NCBI GenBank assembly: GCA_016186855.1
Contig: JACPKT010000040.1
Location: 1 to 7,146 of the forward strand
Length of the DNA stretch: 7,146 bases
Direction of reading: 5' to 3'
Origin: Candidatus Iainarchaeum sp.
GTDB taxonomy: Archaea > Iainarchaeota > Iainarchaeia > Iainarchaeales > GW2011-AR10
Shown one piece after another: positions 1-5,349 of the stretch. A model generated the notes under the pieces. It did no database searches. It was not told the origin of the DNA and was given only the letters and a program-made list of their open reading frames with translations. Each line of letters starts with the position of its first letter. Within the stretch, counting starts at the first letter, position 1. A program made the translations under genes and the position numbers.

Positions 1-72
1 TTTACACCGCATACATGTCCCATCTGCGATGAGGCGATAATATTCAACCGCCATGTCAAGTTTTTTTCTCAT
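1..72 (-). CDS. Partial unrecognised protein, N-terminal 24 codons
   Basis: An open frame runs off the left edge. From the ATG at 72 it reads M-R-K-K-L-D-M-A-V-E-Y-Y and ends at the edge with a CMRC (Cys-x-x-Cys) motif followed by Lys. A stop lies 15 codons upstream in the same frame, and a TTG at 93 is the only other plausible start. A TATA-like sequence at 104-114 sits about 35 nt upstream of the ATG, which fits an archaeal promoter with a short leader. The CxxC could begin a zinc-binding or redox motif, but too little is visible to name a family. The charged-then-aromatic composition looks like real coding sequence, and the short length limits confidence. Confidence 0.45.
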   Translation of the reverse strand, partial: MRKKLDMAVEYYRLIADGTCMRCK

Positions 73-99
73 AAATTCGAGCTGCGAGTTCAAGTTATC

Positions 100-118
100 A
101 GCCTTTTATAAAAAGGCT
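100..118. promoter_or_regulatory. Palindromic TATA-like element between divergent genes
   Basis: AGCCTTTT-ATA-AAAAGGCT forms an 8-bp inverted repeat whose centre, TTTTATAAAA, reads as a TATA box on both strands. It lies about 35 nt upstream of the minus-strand ATG at 72 and about 130 nt upstream of the plus-strand protease ATG at 240. A bidirectional promoter is plausible. If it is used on the plus strand, the protease mRNA would have a leader of roughly 100 nt containing the hairpins described at 126-212. Confidence 0.4.
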
Positions 119-148
119 GGCGAAAATGCCTTTCGGCATATGAGCATC

Positions 149-230
149 GGTTTTAAATCTGAAGGAAGTCCAATCTTTTAGGGTTGGGGGGACTTCACTT
201 TGGTTTTAAACCTTGCCCGTCTTTTTTTTT
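149..230 (+). other. Structured non-coding region upstream of the protease (possible leader element or small RNA)
   Basis: GAAGTCC at 165-171 pairs perfectly with GGACTTC at 190-196, enclosing a loop with G runs (181-183 and 186-190). Outside it, GGTTT at 149-153 can pair with AAACC at 208-212, and the 9-mer GGTTTTAAA occurs twice (149-157 and 202-210). A run of nine T follows at 222-230. A small separate hairpin, ATGCC-TTTC-GGCAT, lies at 126-139. Stem plus T-run resembles an RNA ending in a T-rich terminator, or a leader of the downstream gene. No known RNA family was recognised, and function is unknown. Confidence 0.35.
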
Positions 231-239
231 ATTGGTGCA

Positions 240-629
240 ATGGAAAAACAATTGAAAATTTTTGTCGCAGGAAACACCCTTTTAAAAATCGATTCTCTGC
301 CAATCAGAATGCTTCCAGTGCTGTCAAAGCGCTTTCCAAAAGTGCAGTTTGAAGAATTTGATCCGCAAGAAAACTTTCCCAAAGAAAAAGAGCCTGTTTT
401 CCTAGACACGGTTGTGGGGGTAAAAAAAGTTGAAATAATCTATGGCACGCAAAAGTTTGTTTTGCCAAAACAGGTTTCAATGCACGACTTTGACTTGGCC
501 ACAAACCTTGTGCTGATGCAAAAAGCAGGCCTGTTGAAAAAATTCAAAATAATTGGCGTGCCACCGCACCTGAAAGAAAACAAGGCAATAAAGCAAGTGA
601 GTGCAGCAATCAAATCCAGTTTACTTTAA
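240..629 (+). CDS. [NiFe]-hydrogenase maturation protease-like protein (peptidase M52 / HycI-HyaD type)
   Basis: Predicted endopeptidase that removes the C-terminal tail of the hydrogenase large subunit after nickel insertion. From the ATG at 240 it has 129 residues, slightly shorter than the usual 150 or so. The family pattern is visible: an N-terminal strand, then GNTLLKIDS (family G-N-x-L-x-x-D-D), LDTVVG at 55-60 and MHDFD at 81-85. Asp18, Asp56 and His82 occupy the places of the three nickel-binding residues of HybD-type proteases. A TTG at 213 would add nine residues, but the ATG is preferred because the family starts just before the first strand and GGTG lies at 234-237. The gene is intact and converges on its presumed substrate gene, overlapping its 3' end by 20 bp. 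Family confidence is high; target specificity is inferred from position. Confidence 0.85.
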   Translation: MEKQLKIFVAGNTLLKIDSLPIRMLPVLSKRFPKVQFEEFDPQENFPKEKEPVFLDTVVGVKKVEIIYGTQKFVLPKQVSMHDFDLATNLVLMQKAGLLKKFKIIGVPPHLKENKAIKQVSAAIKSSLL

Positions 630-1753
630 TGAAATGGCTTGCACAGCTCATGCATGGGTCATACGCCCGCACGAGCTTTTCTATTTCGTAAACAATTTTT
701 TCCTTTGGCTGTTCAACCATTTTCTGCACAAGCACCCTGATGTCGTTTTCAATGTTTATCTGGTTTTGCTGCGTTGGAACAATAACAGTTGCATTTTGTG
801 GTCAATGCAATGCAGTGTTTCAATTGCCTGTGCCAGGTTGTTGTCAAAAATGTTTTTTGAAGGAAATCGCTTCAAATATTTTTTTGCATCCATTATAGTG
901 TTTTTGTGGAGCATATCTTTTCCCAAATTAATCCTTGCAAGAGAGCCAACCATATAGTTTCCGCCCTCAAAATCATACCCTGTGGCAGTGGAATAAGGTA
1001 TAACGACCCTGTGCAAGTGGTCCAGATAGTTTTCTTCTTGAATGCATTTTTTGTCGAGCTGCAAATCTGCCCTGACAAAAAACTAAAATCGTCAGTGGTT
1101 AGCGCGACAAAATGGGTTTTTCGCTCAAAGCGCTCACCCCATTCATAATAAACCTTTATGAGCCTCAAAACAGTCTTTCTAATCGATTTTAACTCCTTTA
1201 CGGATTTATTTATTTCTTTTTTTTTTTTCACTGCCAAAAAGCCCCCGACAGTTGGAAACGGTGCGTGCACTGCCTTGCCGGCAACAAGCACTGACAAATT
1301 GTTTCCTGCTTTTTTTACCGCAAAAGCATCGTGAAGAAGCTGATGCTCTAATTTGTTCCCTTCATTAAAATCCAGAACTGAATCCTTTCCAAAAACATCT
1401 GGGAGGCAAAAAAGGTACAAGTGCAGCGCATGGTCTCGAATCATTAGGCCATACATTGCAAGTTTTTTCAGCAACACGGCCTGCCTTGAAGGTGTGACTC
1501 CAAGTGCTTTTTCGAGTGCTTCAATGCAGCACAAAAGGTGTGCAATGCTGCACGTTCCGCAAATGCGGGACATTAACTGCGGGGCAGTCTCAAATTTCTG
1601 GCCCCGCGCAGCCTACTCAAAAAAACGCTTGTTCTCTGTGATTTCAAACTTTACGTCTTTCACTTTTTGGTTACGAACCCTTATATCAAGGGTCGCGTGG
1701 CCCTCTATTTTGCTGAAATTTTCAATGCTTATATCAAAGTCATGTCCGTGCAT
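610..1753 (-). pseudogene. [NiFe]-hydrogenase large (catalytic) subunit, disrupted
   Basis: The large subunit carries the NiFe(CN)2CO site that oxidises or evolves H2. Starting at the ATG at 1753 (GGTG Shine-Dalgarno at 1763-1760) the protein shows an IEGHA motif, then RICGTC (residues 63-68), the first pair of active-site cysteines. The far end carries DPCMSCASH, the second pair, followed by a seven-residue tail FIKVNWI, which the maturation protease would remove. The frame is broken: (1) TAG at codon 47 (1615-1613) within FFE-stop-AARG, where Gln (CAG) is expected; (2) an A6 run at 1052-1047, after which the sequence continues as CIQEENYLDHL in the -1 frame; (3) near 797, after HCIDH, the protein resumes as ATVIVPTQQNQ in yet another frame. 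The coding span is about 381 codons, and from memory of the family some 50 residues are missing at the last junction. It overlaps the small-subunit gene by 14 nt. It resembles group 3-like archaeal enzymes; the subgroup is unsettled. Confidence 0.88.
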
Positions 1754-2146
1754 TTGCCACACCGAACTCCTTCAAATACTTGTCCAAAACATTCAAAAAA
1801 ACCGTTTCATTCATGGGGCAGCCTGCCACAAAGTCATCCACTTTTACCAGCTCGTCGAGCTTGAACACTTTCCTGTTGAGCTTGTATTTTTTTACCACTG
1901 GCTCGATTTCTTTTTTGAGCCCCGGCAAAAAACTGTTCCTTTGCCCTGAAGGGTTTCCGGTGACGGCGCAAGAGCCAATGGCGACGAGTTTTTTTGAATT
2001 TTTCCGTACAACAGCCGCACATTTTTAAAGTCAATAAGCTTCAGCCATTCTTTGTAATGGTCGTTTAAAAGTTCGCTGAAAACAATAGAGCTGTCCTCGC
2101 AGCAGGAAAAAGAAAACCACCCAATTTTTAACTTTTTTTCCGCCAC
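1740..2146 (-). pseudogene. [NiFe]-hydrogenase small (Fe-S) subunit, disrupted
   Basis: The small subunit relays electrons from the NiFe site through iron-sulfur clusters. It starts at GTG 2146; a stop lies directly upstream in frame, and AGTGAT at 2157-2152 is a good Shine-Dalgarno. The N-terminus reads KIGWFSFSCCEDS, with Cys15-Cys16 in the position of the first proximal-cluster ligands. Further on, in the -1 frame, come VAIGSCAVTG and DFVAGCPMNE, the GSC and GCP cysteine motifs of this family. The change of frame lies at about 2020-1990. Codons upstream of the A7 run at 1995-1989 read VRKNSKK in the downstream frame, which fits family consensus. The break is therefore more likely just before this point, between FKNVRLL and VRKNSKK, where a conserved block (VEG-type segment, roughly 25 residues from memory) appears absent. 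At about 136 codons it is shorter than expected for the family. Confidence 0.82.
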
Positions 2147-2152
2147 TTAAAA

Positions 2153-3013
2153 TCACTTTGTTGCGTAATCCATGTAAAGCTCTTTTGCGCCCACAAATTT
2201 GATTGCGTTCACTGCCGCATTTGCGCCTTCGCCGACGTTTGCCGCAACCTGCCTGCATCGACCAACACAGTTTCCGCAGGCAAACACTCCGGGCACATTT
2301 GTCATGTTCCTTTCATCCACTGCCAGCACATTGTTTTCAACAACCACGCCAAGCTCGCGCGCAAAATCAATTGCAGAGCTGGTCCCGCAGGCCATGAAAA
2401 CCCCGTCAAAGTCCATCGCGGCATGGTCTGAAAAAACTATTGTGTGCAAAAATTTTTCTCCCCTGAATTCTTCCACGTTTTTGTTCAACACTTTTATTTT
2501 CCGTTTCCTTATTTCAGCTTCAAACTCTTTTGAAAACTCGAATTTTTCGTTGTCCGAAATTATTGTGACATCACCTGTGTAGTGCAGCAGGTCAACCGCC
2601 TCGTCTGCTGCATGGTTGGAGTTGCCGATTATTGCAACCTTTTTGCCCTTGAAAAAAAACCCGTCACAGCTCACACAATAACTCAGCCCTTTTCCAACAA
2701 ACTTTCCCTCGTTTTTTATCCCTGAAGAAGTTATGGGGATGCCGGTTGCAATGATTATTGACCTGCACTGCTCTCTCTTGTTTTTTTCGGTTGTGACCTC
2801 AAAGCCCTGCCCGCCCTCAATTTGTTTTGCGCTTACAGCGTTTTCCACCAAAAACTCCGCCCTGAATTTTTTTGCCTGCTTTACCCCCTCTTCAAGCAGC
2901 TTTTTTCCCCTGGTTCCATTTGGAAGTACAAGGGTTTTAAGGTTTGCCCGCGCGCAAAAAATTGCTGCACTCAGCCCAGCAGGGCCGCACCCAACAACAA
3001 CCACGTCATGCAT
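2153..3013 (-). CDS. Thioredoxin-reductase-like FAD/NAD(P) oxidoreductase, hydrogenase-linked
   Basis: Flavoprotein disulfide-reductase fold of 286 residues. It has an FAD-binding GCGPAG at 8-13, a redox pair C113-V-S-C116 in SYCVSCDGFF as in thioredoxin reductases, an NAD(P)-binding stretch IIGNSNHAADEA at 128-139 and a second FAD motif, PGVFACGNC, at 241-249. The last normally has GD; here Asp is replaced by Asn. The region around residue 32, between VLPN and GTRGKK, lacks the usual GGQ...PGF segment, so the protein is about 20 residues shorter than typical. The gene sits 6 nt upstream of the hydrogenase small subunit with its stop inside that gene's Shine-Dalgarno, so co-translation is likely. 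It may connect NAD(P)H, or a thioredoxin-like carrier, to the hydrogenase, or it may be an ordinary TrxB. Family assignment is firm; the hydrogenase link is inferred. Confidence 0.85.
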   Translation of the reverse strand: MHDVVVVGCGPAGLSAAIFCARANLKTLVLPNGTRGKKLLEEGVKQAKKFRAEFLVENAVSAKQIEGGQGFEVTTEKNKREQCRSIIIATGIPITSSGIKNEGKFVGKGLSYCVSCDGFFFKGKKVAIIGNSNHAADEAVDLLHYTGDVTIISDNEKFEFSKEFEAEIRKRKIKVLNKNVEEFRGEKFLHTIVFSDHAAMDFDGVFMACGTSSAIDFARELGVVVENNVLAVDERNMTNVPGVFACGNCVGRCRQVAANVGEGANAAVNAIKFVGAKELYMDYATK

Positions 3014-3041
3014 TGCACATCATTAGCAATAAGTTTTTTGG

Positions 3042-3053
3042 ATTATTTAAAAC
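3042..3053 (-). promoter_or_regulatory. Candidate TATA box for the flavoprotein-hydrogenase operon
   Basis: On the minus strand GTTTTAAATAAT is centred about 33 nt upstream of the ATG at 3013, giving a predicted start site within a few bases of the coding start (short or absent leader). The 50-nt gap after the preceding gene allows a separate promoter. A second AT-rich candidate, TTTTATACATAAAT, lies at 3075-3062 and overlaps the end of the upstream gene. Confidence 0.4.
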
Positions 3054-3063
3054 TAACGCGGAT

Positions 3064-3576
3064 TTATGTATAAAATTTCCGTGTTTTTTTAGCAATTTTT
3101 TCCGCTGTTTTTTTGCCCACCTTTTCAACCACAAATCCCCTGTGCACCACCACAAAATCGCCTTTTTTAATCTGCGGTGCAAAAACTGAAAAATACTCTT
3201 TTTCTCCAAAAGAGGTTTTTACCATGGCTGATTTTCCGCTGATTTTTGCAACAACTCCCGGATAGGTTTTGCACTGCACCGGGTCAAAGTCCCGCATCAA
3301 TTCAAACCGCTCATCCACGACCGCATCATGGCCAAACCAAAAATATTCCCTGATTATTTTTTCATCAATTTTTTTGCCATCGCGCAAAGCCATTGCACTG
3401 CACATTGCAAAAGCTACTTTGAAAATTTTTTCAGGTACGCCCTTTGGAACAATCCCTTTTTTTAGCGACAAAATCATTTCTTCAAACTCTTTTTCTGAAA
3501 GCTTTTTTCTCTGCACCAAGGTTGTAGCGCAGGGGGCGGCGTATTTCAAAAAAAGCAGTCTATCGCTTTGCTTCAA
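3064..3576 (-). CDS. Fusion of a novel helical domain with a HypC-like hydrogenase chaperone domain
   Basis: A 170-residue protein starting at TTG 3576, directly after an in-frame TGA, with GTGG and GGTG just upstream. Residues 1-101 form a probably helical domain I cannot assign, with cysteines at 16 and 59 and a conserved-looking IIREYFWFGHD at 74-84. Residues 102-162 resemble HypC/HupF: C102-K-T-Y-P-G aligns with the HypC start C-L-A-I-P-G, and KKGDFVVVHRGFVVEKV matches the conserved GDyVlVHaGfAi segment. In HypC the cysteine follows the initiator Met and takes part in carrying the Fe(CN)2CO unit; here the equivalent is internal. The start overlaps the end of the canonical hypC by 17 nt, implying translational coupling. 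The role is probably hydrogenase maturation; the function of the N-terminal domain is unknown. Confidence 0.8.
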   Translation of the reverse strand: MKQSDRLLFLKYAAPCATTLVQRKKLSEKEFEEMILSLKKGIVPKGVPEKIFKVAFAMCSAMALRDGKKIDEKIIREYFWFGHDAVVDERFELMRDFDPVQCKTYPGVVAKISGKSAMVKTSFGEKEYFSVFAPQIKKGDFVVVHRGFVVEKVGKKTAEKIAKKTRKFYT

Positions 3577-3778
3577 TCACACCACGCCTTGCATTCAAAA
3601 TTGCCAGTGCTTCTTTTTTTTCAAGCTTTTCAACAGCAAGGTTTAACGCCAGAGAAACAAAATCGCCCCTTTTTGCGTCAACGAGTGACATGTCAATTTG
3701 GCGCGATTTTCCATCTACTTTTGCAACGCCGGTTTTTCCATTCACTTTGACAAGTTTTCCAACAATTGCAATGCACAT
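3560..3778 (-). CDS. hypC: HypC-family hydrogenase maturation chaperone
   Basis: HypC carries the iron-cyanide-CO intermediate with HypD and delivers it to the large subunit. This 72-residue protein has normal family length. It begins MCIAIVGKLV, with the essential Cys2; the usual proline of M-C-L-A-I-P-G is Val here. The beta-barrel pattern follows, with RGDFVSLALNLAVEKL at 37-52 in place of GDyVlVHaGfAiekl, so the VH pair is not conserved. The start at 3778 is 6 nt after the transporter stop, and AGTGA, containing that stop, serves as Shine-Dalgarno. It ends with TAG, which shows that amber is a normal stop in this genome. HypA, B, D, E and F are not in the window. Confidence 0.85.
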   Translation of the reverse strand: MCIAIVGKLVKVNGKTGVAKVDGKSRQIDMSLVDAKRGDFVSLALNLAVEKLEKKEALAILNARRGVIEAKR

Positions 3779-3784
3779 GCCAAC

Positions 3785-4626
3785 TCACTTTTGCTTTGCC
3801 AAAAAAATTTTTACAGTGGCTTTTCCAAGCGAAAAAAAGTGCCCAATTCCCACAATTGTAACCAAGCCAATTATTATGAGCGCGAATCCAATAGCCTCCA
3901 TTGCAGAAACCGTGGTGTTTGAAAAAACAATTGACAAGATCGCGGTAATTGGCTGTGCAAGCGCAAGCAAGGCTGCTGCAACACTCACCCTAACATATTT
4001 CAACCCGGTATAATAAAAGAAAACATACGTGAAAAGCAGGGTGCTCGTTATTATCACCCATGCGAGCTGTTCAAAATTCAGTTTTCCTATTTCCCCAAGC
4101 TGGTTAGTTACGGCAAGAAACAACAACATGAAAAGCGAACCAAAAAACATTCTCCCAAAAGCCACTGTTTTGGCGTACAGTTCTTTCAAAACGTGTTTTG
4201 CCAGCACGTTTTCAGCCGCCCACAAAACCGTTGCAGCGCCCCCGCAATTAATTTTTTCCCGATTTTTTCCTTTAAAAAAACACTTGCAAAAACAAACACC
4301 CACACAAAAAGCGTTTTATGGATAAAACCCGCATTGACAGCAGAAGTCAGTTTCAAGCCGTAAAAAAACAAAAGGAAAGGGATGCTTCCGCCAACGAGTC
4401 CTATGAGCGCAAGCTTTAACCACTGTTTTTTTGAAAGCGCTTTAAGGCTTTTCATTTCCCCAAGCAATAAGATGACTGAGGCAAGGAAAACAGCCACAAA
4501 AACGTTTTTGAGCGCGGTGAAAACAAAAGGATTTAGTCCCGCCACGGCAAACTTGTTCAAAAAAATGGAAACACCGCTTACAAGCGCGGCCATTGCTACT
4601 AAAGTGATTCCTTTTGATTCACCCAT
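3785..4626 (-). pseudogene. EamA/DMT-superfamily membrane transporter, frame-broken
   Basis: Ten-helix drug/metabolite-type permease; substrate unknown. From the ATG at 4626 the first half gives about five hydrophobic helices, ending SVFLKEKIGKKLIAGA. The second half, in the -1 frame, begins GAATVLWAAENVLAKH and continues through the second EamA repeat (YTGLKYVRVSVAAALLALAQP is diagnostic). The frame changes at about 4240, where the string GGGGGCGCTGC belongs to both halves. The end of helix 5 and the start of helix 6, roughly 25 residues from family expectation, appear to be missing. A TTG at 4680 would extend the N-terminus by 18 polar residues, but the ATG fits better. It is the first gene of a run leading into hypC with a 6-nt gap. 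Its place next to maturation genes and opposite a nickel permease is suggestive but does not set a substrate. Confidence 0.8.
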
Positions 4627-4683
4627 TTTAACAGCCCAAAAAATAAGGTGCCTTGTTTTTTTATTTTTTTTGGCCTGCAATTG

Positions 4684-4729
4684 AAAGCCAAATTTGGCAA
4701 AAAATACTTTTAATAACTAGTTTGGCTTT
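4684..4729 (+). promoter_or_regulatory. hupE promoter with bracketing inverted repeat
   Basis: A TATA-like stretch TACTTTTAATAACT (4705-4718) predicts a start near 4738, about 11 nt before the ATG at 4749. It is bracketed by perfect 9-bp inverted arms, AAAGCCAAA at 4684-4692 and TTTGGCTTT at 4721-4729. The left arm is also part of a 12-bp palindrome, GCCAAATTTGGC (4687-4698), which sits where a BRE would lie. This arrangement suits a repressor operator, possibly metal-responsive, but no known consensus was recognised. Confidence 0.5.
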
Positions 4730-4748
4730 TTTATTTTTGGGAAAAAAA

Positions 4749-5333
4749 ATGAAATCTGGCAGCAAGTTATTGTTTTCCGTGTTTTTTTTGCTTGCAGGCG
4801 CCAGGCTTGCAGCGGCCCACCGTGTTTTGGGTGCGGGACTTGAAAGCGGTTTAACCCACCCTTTTTTTGGCTTTGATCACCTGCTTGCAATGGTTGCGGT
4901 AGGGGTCATTAGCACGCAGGTTGGCGGAAAAGGAATCTGGGTTGTCCCAAGCGCATTTGTTTTTTCAATGGTTTTTGGCGGAGTGCTTGCAATTGCAGGA
5001 ATTTCATTGCCTGCAGTTGACGTGGCAATTGCTGTTTCAGTTCTTGTGCTGGGAATAATAATCGCTTTTTCCAAAAAGATTTCCATAAAGTGGGCGGTTG
5101 CATGCGTTTCACTTTTTGCCCTGTTCCACGGACACGCTCACGGGGAAGAATTGCCGGCAATAGCTAATCCCTTGCTCTACACTGTGGGCTTTGTTTTTTC
5201 AACAACCGCGCTTCACATCACAGGGGTGCTTGTGGGTAATTTTTCAAAAAAAACGGTCTTTTCCATGAAAACCCTGCGTATTGTCGGCGCCCTTGCAAGC
5301 ATTGCGGGTCTTTTTTTCCTTGCAGCAGCTTGA
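4749..5333 (+). CDS. hupE: HupE/UreJ-family nickel permease
   Basis: Secondary transporter supplying nickel for metalloenzymes. It has 194 residues, within the usual 190-210. Residues 1-23 look like a signal peptide ending AAA, after which His24 would become the first residue, as in other HupE proteins. The family signature HPFFGFDHLLAMVAVG spans 37-52 and provides the histidine/aspartate metal-binding face. A second histidine motif, FHGHAHGEE, lies at 126-134, followed by STTALHITG at 151-159. Six or so hydrophobic segments fit the fold. An upstream in-frame extension to 4653 exists, but the ATG at 4749 gives the proper signal peptide and follows the promoter. It is divergent from the hypC-containing run and within the hydrogenase locus, so nickel for the [NiFe] site is the obvious role. 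Confidence 0.9.
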   Translation: MKSGSKLLFSVFFLLAGARLAAAHRVLGAGLESGLTHPFFGFDHLLAMVAVGVISTQVGGKGIWVVPSAFVFSMVFGGVLAIAGISLPAVDVAIAVSVLVLGIIIAFSKKISIKWAVACVSLFALFHGHAHGEELPAIANPLLYTVGFVFSTTALHITGVLVGNFSKKTVFSMKTLRIVGALASIAGLFFLAAA

Positions 5334-5337
5334 TTGC

Positions 5338-5349
5338 AGAAAATTTTCT
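5338..5349. terminator. AT-rich palindrome between convergent genes
   Basis: AGAAAATTTTCT is a perfect 12-bp palindrome spanning the 14-nt gap between the stop of hupE (5333) and the stop of the convergent DsbA-like gene (5348). It could contribute to bidirectional termination, but the stem has no loop and few G or C bases, so the call is weak. Confidence 0.2.

Noticed and set aside
100..118. Hairpin read as an intrinsic terminator
   Set aside because: No T-run follows on either side at the proper distance, and its core is a TATA-like sequence; a promoter reading fits better.
140..181. Thirteen-codon open frame (ATG to TAG) as a leader peptide
   Set aside because: It overlaps the hairpin arms, has no Shine-Dalgarno site, and shows no regulatory codon run.
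213..239. TTG start extending the protease by nine residues
   Set aside because: The extension is encoded by the T-run after the hairpin (PVFFFIGA) and precedes the family's usual N-terminus; ATG 240 is better.
1613..1615. In-frame TAG in the large subunit read as a recoded (for example pyrrolysine) codon
   Set aside because: TAG is the normal stop of hypC (3562-3560) and of the DsbA-like gene (5350-5348), the expected residue is Gln from CAG by one transition, and the same gene has further lesions.
601..1949. Long plus-strand open frames at 601-957 and 1353-1949
   Set aside because: They lie opposite the hydrogenase genes, whose minus-strand translation carries clear family motifs; the plus-strand products have no recognisable domain.
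4627..4680. TTG-initiated N-terminal extension of the transporter
   Set aside because: The added residues are polar and A-rich, and the ATG at 4626 sits right before the first membrane helix.
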